Made by a program: the position numbers and the translations under genes. From the NCBI GenBank assembly GCA_013373625.1, contig JABXHM010000095.1, positions 1-64,000 on the forward strand: 64,000 nt of DNA, read 5' to 3'. Positions 8,157 through 15,161 of this stretch are shown one piece after another; within the stretch, counting starts at the first letter, position 1; every line of letters begins with the position of its first letter. Below the pieces are notes generated by a model. That model was not told the origin of the DNA and ran no database searches. It saw only the letters and a program-made list of their open reading frames with translations. The stretch is from Alteromonadaceae bacterium (lineage in GTDB: Bacteria; Pseudomonadota; Gammaproteobacteria; Enterobacterales; Alteromonadaceae).

Positions 8157-8182
8157 AAAAAACCCAGCAAAAATGCTGGGTT
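8157..8182 (-). terminator. ssrA terminator
   Basis: On the minus strand AACCCAGC-ATTTT-GCTGGGTT is followed by a T run, about 35 bases beyond the tmRNA CCA end. It lies on the island side of attR, so the element supplies a terminator for the tmRNA transcript. Confidence 0.85.
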
Positions 8183-8214
8183 AGTGTAATACATAAGACT
8201 CTATGTATTCTTAT

Positions 8215-8229
8215 TTGGTGGAGCTGGCG
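8215..8229. repeat. attR: ssrA-proximal attachment site
   Basis: This copy of TTGGTGGAGCTGGCG is continuous with the complete tmRNA gene on its right, so the integration left ssrA intact. The integrase gene ends about 200 bp away, the usual arrangement for ssrA-targeting elements. Confidence 0.85.
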
Positions 8230-8573
8230 GGATTTGAACCCGCGTCCAGAAAATGTCTACCTTTGGTACTACATGCTTAGTTTGTCTTTTATTTAACTAC
8301 TTTAGACCCCGACAAACAGGGTTCCTGGTAGCTGTCCTGATACTATTTCGCGGTTCAACCTCAGGAAAGTTTCCCTCGCTAGTTTACTTATATGACCTTC
8401 CAAAATCCTGGCTAGCAAACAAAGCTTAGGTGGAAGGGCCTATACCGGTTATTAAGCGGCTAGTGCGTAGTTTTCGTCGTTTGCGACTATTTAAATGCGG
8501 CTTTTTAAGAGGCAAACCGCTCCTCTGCATGCACCTCCAGCTTCCTAGATCCTGTCGAATCCTAATCAGCCCC
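8217..8573 (-). ncRNA. ssrA: tmRNA (10Sa RNA)
   Basis: The 357-nt gene starts with GGGGCTGATTAGGATTCGAC and ends in GGGTTCAAATCCCGCC followed by AGCTCCACCA, the usual tRNA-like ends. The tag reading frame at 8484-8455 encodes ANDENYALAA followed by TAA TAA, a standard gammaproteobacterial degradation tag recognised by ClpXP and ClpAP. tmRNA rescues ribosomes stalled on non-stop mRNA together with SmpB, encoded at 10929-11408 on the same strand. The 3' end is the attachment site of the island. Confidence 0.98.
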
Positions 8574-8625
8574 GGAGATCGTTCCTATTAAACAAACGGC
8601 GCACAAAGCGTCTTTGTTACTGTTT

Positions 8626-8656
8626 AATATTGGGCGGATATTAACGTATTCAAGGG
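8626..8656 (-). promoter_or_regulatory. Candidate ssrA promoter with overlapping sigma32-like and sigma70-like elements
   Basis: On the minus strand CCCTTGAA is followed 14 bases later by CCCAATATT, close to the sigma32 consensus (CCCTTGAA, CCCCATNT). The same stretch reads TTGAAT-18-TATTAA for sigma70. It would start transcription about 45 bases before the mature tmRNA 5' end, consistent with a processed precursor. Confidence 0.4.
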
Positions 8657-8806
8657 GTAAGTACAAATATAAACGCGCTAAGTTGCTGTTTTGCACAGTA
8701 TCTGTACAGTGCAATCATACTCATTGAGCATGTGAACAATAACACTTGGTCTTTGTGCTTAATTTTTTTACATTACGGCTACTGTTTAATTGGAATGCCT
8801 GGTTTT

Positions 8807-9775
8807 ATGCAATCACTTGATGTCTCGGTGCTCACTAAAGTCAATACATGGTTAACACAGGAAAAGCCATTTTGGTTTTGCACTGTGCTGGCTACCTGGG
8901 GCTCTTCGCCGCGCGAGCCGGGGAGTTTATTCGCCGCTGTCGATAGCAGTGAGTGGGTGGGGTCGTTGTCAGGCGGTTGTGTGGAAGATGATTTTTTAAG
9001 TCGCATTGCAAACCACGAATTTAACCAACCCGCGCAGGTTATTCGCTACGGGGAAGAAAGCCCCAACGCAACAATTACTTTGCCCTGTGGGGGCATACTT
9101 GACGTATTGATTGAAAAAGTAACGCCAAATGAAACCACCGCCAGTCACTTTGCTACGTATTTACATTGTTTGTTGGGGCACGACACCCGGGTCAGAACAA
9201 TTAATACTCAAACTGGCCAGGCTACGTTTACTGAGGTGCTGCATAATACACCAGCAGTTAATTGGCTGGTTGATGAAAATCGCGTTGAACTGCGCACAGG
9301 GCCGGCCAGGCGTTTAATTATTGCCGGTTATTCGCCTGTTGCGGAGTATTGTGCCCGTTTTGCGATATCGCTCGGATTTGAGGTAATTATGTGCGAGCAC
9401 CGCGCGCAAGAGCAGGCATTGTGTCATATTGAAGGGTGTCGTTTTGAACCGACCTTTGCCCCCGACTTTTTATTACAAGCAGGCAGTGTGCACAGTCATA
9501 CCGCTATAGTGGCGCTTACTCACGATCCGCGTATCGACGACTTAACCATGATGGAGGCGGTTACTACCGATGCCTTTTATATTGGTGTGATGGGGTCAAA
9601 GCGTACTTCGACTAAACGTGCTGAACGATTACAACGGGTAGGGCAGTTAAGCGCATCGCAAATGGGTTGCATCCATATGCCAATCGGATTAGATATTGGC
9701 AGCAAAACGCCGGCTGAGATTGGCCTGGCAGTTATGGCCGATATTGTTAAAGCGTATCGTAAACCGAATATCTAA
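8807..9775 (+). CDS. XdhC/CoxI-family protein
   Basis: This 322-aa XdhC-type protein has the N-terminal motif TWGSSPREPGSLFAA, then GSLSGGCVEDDF and PCGGILDV. A C-terminal Rossmann-like domain starts at RLIIAGYSPVAEY, with THDPRIDD and GVMGSKRTS. Family members insert sulfurated molybdenum cofactor into xanthine dehydrogenase-like enzymes. No xdhAB or coxLMS genes are nearby, so the client enzyme is elsewhere or unknown. The frame is open back to a GTG at 8732 and an ATG at 8795, but those extra residues look non-homologous. No start has a good ribosome site, so the start is uncertain. Confidence 0.85.
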   Translation: MQSLDVSVLTKVNTWLTQEKPFWFCTVLATWGSSPREPGSLFAAVDSSEWVGSLSGGCVEDDFLSRIANHEFNQPAQVIRYGEESPNATITLPCGGILDVLIEKVTPNETTASHFATYLHCLLGHDTRVRTINTQTGQATFTEVLHNTPAVNWLVDENRVELRTGPARRLIIAGYSPVAEYCARFAISLGFEVIMCEHRAQEQALCHIEGCRFEPTFAPDFLLQAGSVHSHTAIVALTHDPRIDDLTMMEAVTTDAFYIGVMGSKRTSTKRAERLQRVGQLSASQMGCIHMPIGLDIGSKTPAEIGLAVMADIVKAYRKPNI

Positions 9776-10058
9776 AATTCCCCCCAACGTTTTAAAGCTT
9801 CACTATAGCTAACTCGCTCCCGCTGGTGAGTTAAGCTTATAGGTTAACCCAAGCTCCTACATTACCGCCAATATACGGTTATATGAGCATACCTCTTTGG
9901 GGAATGGCTTGGCAGGCGTGGTTACTACGCAAAATAGTAGCCGATAATTTCTGAGCGTTAGTTTGAACGCGGTTTGATTTTACAATTAAAATAATCAGTT
10001 ACATCATCAATCACTTTCGCTATGGTGTTGTTAAAGATAACGTAGTAAAGAGGGTTGT

Positions 10059-10916
10059 ATGTTGGGGTTTCGTGTATGCGTATTGTGGCTGTGTAGCGTA
10101 TGTTTGCTGAATCAGGCAAATGCAGCGGAGGTTACATTATCGTTAGATAACGGTCAGTACAAGGTACCGGCTATCGTAAATGTGCCTGTATCGCCTGCGC
10201 CGGTGCCTGCGGTGGTGTTATTGCACGGCACCGCCTCGCATAAAGACGAAGTCGGTAATCTCTATAAACGATTGGCTGCGGCGCTCGAAAGTGCAGGTAT
10301 TGCGTCAATCCGTATTGATTTTGCCGGTACCGGAGACAGTACGGTAAGTTATCGGCAATATACCCTTAACAATGCGGTGCGCGATGCCCGTCTGGCGCTT
10401 AATTATATGCTCAACCATGCCAGTGTGGACGCTTCGCGAATAGGCGTGGTGGGATTCAGTCAGGGCGGGCTTATTGCGCAGCTACTTATTGCCCGCTCGC
10501 CGGAGATCCAGTCGTTCGTTGCGTGGTCGTCGGTTGCTGACGATGGTATCGGCTCGTTTGAGCCGCTGTTTGAAGCGCACTATGAAACGGCCAAACAAAA
10601 CGGTTTTGTTACCCAGCAATACAGCTGGCGGGCGCCGCTTGATTTTAGTGTTGAATGGTTTGAGCAGATCAAACAACAGCGCTCGTTAAGCGATATGGCC
10701 AACTACGATGGAGCGTTGTTGGCCATTGCTGGTAGCGCAGATCAAGTTGTTAATCCACAGGCTGCTATAAGGCTCATTGAGGCCAGTAATGCACACCCGG
10801 CGCAAGCGGTTATTATTAAGGATGCCAGCCATATATTTAATGTGCTGAACAATACCGCAAGCCAAGATGAGCAATTACTTGAGCTTACCCGGCGATGGCT
10901 ATTGCAAACTTTGTAG
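10059..10916 (+). CDS. Secreted alpha/beta hydrolase
   Basis: This 285-aa serine hydrolase has a classical signal peptide (hydrophobic core then NQANAAE, cleavage near residue 22), so it is probably periplasmic. The fold signatures are VVLLHGTASHKDE near the oxyanion region, the nucleophile elbow GFSQGG, the acid D in AGSADQVV and the catalytic H in DASHIF. This resembles the dienelactone hydrolase/acyl esterase branch; the substrate is unknown. AGAGG lies five bases before the ATG. It is convergent with smpB, with only 12 bases between the stops. Confidence 0.88.
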   Translation: MLGFRVCVLWLCSVCLLNQANAAEVTLSLDNGQYKVPAIVNVPVSPAPVPAVVLLHGTASHKDEVGNLYKRLAAALESAGIASIRIDFAGTGDSTVSYRQYTLNNAVRDARLALNYMLNHASVDASRIGVVGFSQGGLIAQLLIARSPEIQSFVAWSSVADDGIGSFEPLFEAHYETAKQNGFVTQQYSWRAPLDFSVEWFEQIKQQRSLSDMANYDGALLAIAGSADQVVNPQAAIRLIEASNAHPAQAVIIKDASHIFNVLNNTASQDEQLLELTRRWLLQTL

Positions 10917-10928
10917 GTGTTAAGGGCG

Positions 10929-11408
10929 CTACACCTTTGTTTTCATTACGCGGGCTTTTTGGCGTTCCCAGTCACGATCTTTAATGCTGTCGCGTTTGTC
11001 GTGGGCTTGTTTACCTTTAGCCAGGTATATTTCGAGCTTAACCCAACACTTTTTCCAGTACATCGCGGTGGCAACAATCGAGTAACCCTGACGATCGCGA
11101 GCACCTATTAAGCGGTCTATTTCGCGTTTATTGAGTAGTAATTTGCGAGCGCGCTCGGGCTCACAAATTACATGTGTTGAGGCCTGTGTTAACGGCGTTA
11201 TGCGAGCACCAACCAGGTACGCTTCACCATTTTGAATAATCACGTAATTATCAGTGATATTCACTTTACCCTGACGAACACTCTTAATTTCCCAGCCTTG
11301 CAATGCAATGCCGGCTTCGAGTTTGTCTTCTAAGTGGTAATCGTGACGCGCTTTTTTGTTTAGCGCTATGGTACCGCTGGATGCTTGATTGGATTTATTT
11401 TTTTTCAT
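10929..11408 (-). CDS. smpB: SsrA-binding protein SmpB
   Basis: This 159-aa protein delivers tmRNA to stalled ribosomes by occupying the decoding centre. It has the SmpB hallmarks [42 protein letters not shown], a conserved RKLLL and a basic tail ([17 protein letters not shown]). The length is normal. It is near ssrA and on the same strand, with two plus-strand genes between, and is divergent from ratA as in E. coli. The ATG at 11408 matches the family start, but it has no Shine-Dalgarno sequence and lies immediately after a good -10 box. Confidence 0.97.
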   Translation of the reverse strand: MKKNKSNQASSGTIALNKKARHDYHLEDKLEAGIALQGWEIKSVRQGKVNITDNYVIIQNGEAYLVGARITPLTQASTHVICEPERARKLLLNKREIDRLIGARDRQGYSIVATAMYWKKCWVKLEIYLAKGKQAHDKRDSIKDRDWERQKARVMKTKV

Positions 11409-11415
11409 ATGCGCT

Positions 11416-11443
11416 ATTATACTGATTGCGCACTAGTTGTCTT
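11416..11443 (-). promoter_or_regulatory. smpB promoter placing the start site at the AUG
   Basis: TATAAT (minus strand, 11421-11416) lies 16 bases after AAGACA (11443-11438). The expected initiation point, about seven bases past the -10 box, is at 11409 or 11408, directly on the smpB start codon. A leaderless or nearly leaderless transcript would result. Confidence 0.45.
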
Positions 11444-11570
11444 GTTTTTCATAGAGTCTTAGTCAAAAATTTCTGCAATGTAATTAAAATTTATAGTCTG
11501 ATTTTGTGCTGTGCGGTTGGGCATTTTTTTGTGATAGACTTGTTTCATTGTGTAAGAATTAATAGAAAGC

Positions 11571-12002
11571 ATGCCTAAAATACAACGTAGTGCGCTCGTC
11601 GCTTATAGTGCAAAGTCTATGTTCGATCTGGTCAATGATGTTGAATCATATTCTGAGTTTCTACCTGGTTGTGCCGATAGCAAAGTCGTCAGTCAGCAGG
11701 GGAACGCTATGCAGGCGGCCTTGTTGGTGTCTAAAGCCGGTATTAAACAGTGGTTTACTACCGAGAATATTCTAGCGCCAACACATCGTATCGACATGAG
11801 TCTGGTAGATGGCCCGTTTAAACATTTAAGTGGTGGGTGGACGTTTGCCGCATTGTCCGACTCGGCCTGTAAAATTGAGCTGAGTTTACAGTTTGAGTTT
11901 AAGAGTAAAATGATTGAACTCGCTTTTGGACGGGTGTTTAACAGCCTGGCCGCGAGTATGGTTAATGCGTTTACTCAACGTGCCAAAGTGGTGTATGCCT
12001 GA
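11571..12002 (+). CDS. ratA: RatA / Coq10-type START-domain protein
   Basis: This 143-aa protein carries the polyketide cyclase/START fold of the RatA-Coq10 family, seen in VNDVESYSEFLPGC near the N-terminus and GPFKHLSGGWTF in the middle. E. coli RatA was described as an inhibitor of 70S ribosome association. Homologues such as Coq10 bind ubiquinone, so a quinone-lipid role is an alternative. It is divergent from smpB, and its stop shares one base with the ratB start (TGATG), giving tight coupling. Confidence 0.92.
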   Translation: MPKIQRSALVAYSAKSMFDLVNDVESYSEFLPGCADSKVVSQQGNAMQAALLVSKAGIKQWFTTENILAPTHRIDMSLVDGPFKHLSGGWTFAALSDSACKIELSLQFEFKSKMIELAFGRVFNSLAASMVNAFTQRAKVVYA

Positions 12003-12358
12003 TGGATAATCTTATTAATGTAGAAGTGGCTTATGCTACCCCTGAAAAACAGTCTTTAATCGAGCTTACGGTGCCTGCTGGCAGTACTGCCGAGCAGGCG
12101 ATTGTTGCTTCAGGCGTAATGGATATTCACCCGGAAATCAATTTGCCAGATGCCAAGGTTGGTATTTGGAACCGCGTATGTAAGCCGTCTGCTGAAGTTC
12201 AGGAAGGCGATCGCATAGAAGTGTATCGCCCGCTCATTGCCGATCCCAAAGAAGTACGCAAACGTCGCGCTGAAAAGGCCATACAAGAAGGTCGTGCCGA
12301 CAAAGTTACCGGCGGACGCCCCAATCAACCGAAAGCCAGCGCGCAAAAGCCCTCATAG
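12002..12358 (+). CDS. ratB: RatB / RnfH-family protein
   Basis: This 118-aa protein has the beta-grasp ubiquitin-like fold of the RnfH family: VEVAYATPEKQSLIEL, then VGIWNRVCKPS and GDRIEVYRPLIADPKEVRKRRAE. It has an unstructured basic tail. The partner is unknown in most bacteria; the family is usually next to ratA, as here. In E. coli bamE follows this pair, but here the next genes are an unrelated regulator and transporter on the opposite strand. Confidence 0.9.
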   Translation: MDNLINVEVAYATPEKQSLIELTVPAGSTAEQAIVASGVMDIHPEINLPDAKVGIWNRVCKPSAEVQEGDRIEVYRPLIADPKEVRKRRAEKAIQEGRADKVTGGRPNQPKASAQKPS

Positions 12359-12388
12359 CAATAAACCTTGGTGATGCGCTGCGGCCTT

Positions 12389-12892
12389 TTACTCGTTGCG
12401 TTCGATGAGTGTACCAACAGCCAGAACAGGAGACGCGTCAATCGACTCTGCATCCATCATCGACGCAATACGTTGCATGGTGGCAATCATCTGGCTTTGT
12501 TCCCATTCGGCCATCTGACTAAAACGCTCTACAAAATGTTCCTGCAAAGGGCGTGGTGCAGTCGCAACCGCCTTTTCTCCGTTGTCAGTGAGGTAGACAC
12601 CCACTTTACGCTTGTCTTTAGTGCTCCGAATTCGATGTGCTAAATCACGCGCTTCAAGGCGATCCAGAATATTGGTGATCGTCGCCGGACTCAAATTAAT
12701 GTTGTCAGCAATTTCTTTCACCATGATTCCGGGTTTATCCGCAATGTTTTGCAACACCATAAGTTGTGGGCCGGTAATGCCCACATCTTTGCTCAATTGC
12801 TTGCTACGGAGGTCCACTGCGCGAATAACCCGACGCAATGCCACCAGCAACTCTTCTTCTTTACGCATTAAAAGTAGTACTCCAACCTGCAT
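12389..12892 (-). CDS. MarR-family regulator coupled to the BCCT transporter
   Basis: This MarR winged-helix regulator of up to 167 aa has recognition-helix region KEIADNINLSPATITNILDRLE, followed by the wing RIRSTKDKRKVGVYLT. Its ATG overlaps the TAA of the upstream transporter gene (TAATG), so it is read as the second gene of a BCCT-marR operon. An internal start at MRKEEELL (12868) is possible. MarR regulators beside BCCT transporters, such as CosR/EctR types in marine bacteria, repress compatible-solute genes at low salt. Assigning that role here is inference from context. Confidence 0.85.
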   Translation of the reverse strand: MQVGVLLLMRKEEELLVALRRVIRAVDLRSKQLSKDVGITGPQLMVLQNIADKPGIMVKEIADNINLSPATITNILDRLEARDLAHRIRSTKDKRKVGVYLTDNGEKAVATAPRPLQEHFVERFSQMAEWEQSQMIATMQRIASMMDAESIDASPVLAVGTLIERNE

Positions 12893-14883
12893 TAATTAAG
12901 TAAATGCAAGAAATGTAGATGCTTCTGAAAATGGTCTAACACATCATTAATAACGCCGTCTTTCGACCAGCCCATTAAATCGTAGTCCTGTCCGCCTTCA
13001 GACAAATGAACCTGGGCGCGATAGTAAGTCTGTTCTTTGTGCGTGTCTACTGCTTCCTCATCGAGTAATTGCGGATCAGGCTGCTGCGTAGGTGTGAGAT
13101 ATACGGCATAGATATAGTCATTTTCGCCGTTTAACACCACTGTGAGCTCAACATGCGTCTTACTGGACACTAATGAGGCGTTATAATGGCGGTCTTTAAA
13201 TTCTTGGCAAACTTCGTGTAATGCCGGATAAATTACCCGTAGCATGTACCCCGATACTTTATTTTCGTCAGGATACGTAACAATTTCTGCCAAGCGCTCT
13301 TTCCACGGTTTGTCATGATCTAAAACTGCGGTTTGAGTCGCTGTGATCTGCAAGCTGTCACGCTTGTGTTTTTCGATTCGCAACGATTTCAATAAGCCAT
13401 ACATGGCTATCAGTAATATAATCGAAAACGGCAGTGCTGATACAATTGTCATGGTCTGTAGTGCACTTAAACCTCCAGCGTAGAGGAGTATCGCCGCCAC
13501 CAAACCCACTGCAACGGCCCAGTAAACACGCTGCCACATAGGCGTGTCATTGCGGCCATGAGAACACAGCATGTCCACGACCATGGCGCCTGAGTCACAG
13601 GAGGTAACAAAAAATATAATCACCATCAGCAGGGCTATAATACTAATGAAACTGCTAAAGGGGAAATGCTCCAAGAACACAAATAATGCAACGGAGGTAT
13701 CTTCCTTAACCATGCTCGCTAGCAAATCGAAGCCCTCAGTAAACACCATATCTATCGCTGAGTTACCAAAGATTGTCATCCAAAAAAGCGTAAAGGCAGT
13801 CGGAATTAACAAGACCCCTAATACAAACTCGCGCAGGGTACGACCAAAGGATATGCGCGCAATAAACAAGCCTACAAACGGGGCCCAGGCTAACCACCAT
13901 CCCCAGTAAAATATGGTCCACCCACCTATCCAGTCGGTTTTTTCGTAGGCGAATAAATTAAAGGTATTACGCACAATGTCAGACAAATAAGCGCCGGTGT
14001 TTTGCAGGTATGCCTGCAACAAAAATACGGTAGGGCCAAGTACCAACACAAATACCAGCAACACTACTGCCATCACCATATTGGTTTCAGACAAGCGGCG
14101 TATGCCTTTATCCAGCCCGGTCATAACCGACACAATGGCCATGCTTACCACCACTGCCATTAACAGTATCTGCATCATGGTATTGTTGGGAATCCCAAAC
14201 ATATAGCTCAGCCCGGCATTAATTTGACTCGCGCCCAATCCCAGCGAGGTAGAAATACCAAAAATCGTTGCGGTAACGGCTAACACATCGACAACGTGCC
14301 CTTGCCAACCGTAAATTTTATCGCCAATCAGCGGGTATAGCGTTGAGCGCAGTGTGAGTGGCAATTGATGGCGAAACGCGTAGTAACCGAGTACCAGCGC
14401 TACTACCGCGTAAATGGCCCAGGCATGCAATCCCCAATGAAAAAACGTCATTCGCATGGCTTCACGTACAGCCTCTACGGTATTCGCTTCGGCTGTAGGT
14501 GGGGTCATAAAATGCATTAATGGCTCTGCGACACCAAAAAACATTAAACCTATTCCCATGCCAGCGGCAAATAACATAGACAACCAGGTAATGAGCGAAA
14601 ACTCGGGTTTTGAGTGATCAGGACCCAGTCGAATATCCCCGTAGCTTGAAAATCCGATATAAATTACAAATAGCAAAATCGCTGCAACGGTTAATACGTA
14701 AAACCAACTACCATTATCAACCACGCTCGATTGCATACTTGAGAACAGCGATTCAGCCGTACCCGGCATAATTACAGCAAACAGCAGCAGTACAATTATT
14801 GCAATTGAAGCAGACAAAAATACCGGCTTGTTAAGTTTAGCCGGGACGGAGGCGTCATGTTGAGGCGTATTCGATTGACTCAA
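12892..14883 (-). CDS. BCCT-family betaine/choline/carnitine transporter
   Basis: This 663-aa inner-membrane transporter has about 12 hydrophobic helices and the family signatures GMGIGLMFFGVAEP (TM3 region), YWGWWLAWAPFVGLFIARIS (TM8 region) and TSCDSGAMVVDM. About 150 residues follow the last helix (from KSLRIEKHKRDS), giving a long cytosolic C-terminal domain as in BetT-type carriers, where it senses osmotic state. The substrate is probably choline, glycine betaine or a similar osmolyte. It is divergent from the TonB receptor gene and co-transcribed with a MarR regulator. Confidence 0.93.
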   Translation of the reverse strand: MSQSNTPQHDASVPAKLNKPVFLSASIAIIVLLLFAVIMPGTAESLFSSMQSSVVDNGSWFYVLTVAAILLFVIYIGFSSYGDIRLGPDHSKPEFSLITWLSMLFAAGMGIGLMFFGVAEPLMHFMTPPTAEANTVEAVREAMRMTFFHWGLHAWAIYAVVALVLGYYAFRHQLPLTLRSTLYPLIGDKIYGWQGHVVDVLAVTATIFGISTSLGLGASQINAGLSYMFGIPNNTMMQILLMAVVVSMAIVSVMTGLDKGIRRLSETNMVMAVVLLVFVLVLGPTVFLLQAYLQNTGAYLSDIVRNTFNLFAYEKTDWIGGWTIFYWGWWLAWAPFVGLFIARISFGRTLREFVLGVLLIPTAFTLFWMTIFGNSAIDMVFTEGFDLLASMVKEDTSVALFVFLEHFPFSSFISIIALLMVIIFFVTSCDSGAMVVDMLCSHGRNDTPMWQRVYWAVAVGLVAAILLYAGGLSALQTMTIVSALPFSIILLIAMYGLLKSLRIEKHKRDSLQITATQTAVLDHDKPWKERLAEIVTYPDENKVSGYMLRVIYPALHEVCQEFKDRHYNASLVSSKTHVELTVVLNGENDYIYAVYLTPTQQPDPQLLDEEAVDTHKEQTYYRAQVHLSEGGQDYDLMGWSKDGVINDVLDHFQKHLHFLHLLN

Positions 14884-15032
14884 GTTGGATCCTAATTTTT
14901 TAATTTATTTATATGGATTTTCAACAAATATACAGCAAATCGGCGTCGCGAAAAACTGCTTGTCTAATAATTAGTATATTATTGATTTTGTGATCCAGGA
15001 CGCATTGATTTACATACTGCTTATGGTTTTCC

Positions 15033-15046
15033 TGCAAATATTTGCA
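15033..15046. promoter_or_regulatory. Perfect 14-bp palindrome between BCCT and TonB receptor genes
   Basis: TGCAAATATTTGCA is fully self-complementary and lies centrally in the 278-bp divergent region (14884-15161). It has the size and symmetry of an operator for a dimeric repressor such as MarR or LacI types. Which of the flanking genes it would control is unknown. Confidence 0.35.
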
Positions 15047-15161
15047 CCATATATTAGTTAGTGCTGAAATATAAAGGCGTATCTGCTACCCTTTATCATG
15101 CATAAAATACATTAATAAAAAACATTACAGCTCACTTCAAATCGAAAAGGATCTTAGATCT

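Larger units (their letters stand above)
143..8229. mobile_element. ssrA-integrated genomic island, about 8.1 kb
   Basis: The island runs from a 15-bp copy of the ssrA 3' end (143-157) to the intact ssrA end (8215-8229). It contains a P4-type tyrosine integrase adjacent to ssrA, an AlpA-like regulator, a small HTH-like gene, a disrupted RepA-like ATPase gene, and a divergent three-gene cargo operon. Base composition is visibly more A/T-rich than the flanking core genes. No capsid, terminase, conjugation or relaxase gene is visible. It therefore resembles a phage-satellite-like or integrative element reduced to integration, regulation, a dead replication gene and cargo. The boundaries come from the repeat. 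The satellite label is inference. Confidence 0.85.

Noticed and set aside
13571-13909. 112-codon plus-strand frame inside the BCCT gene
   Set aside because: It is antisense to conserved membrane helices of the transporter and has no ribosome site.
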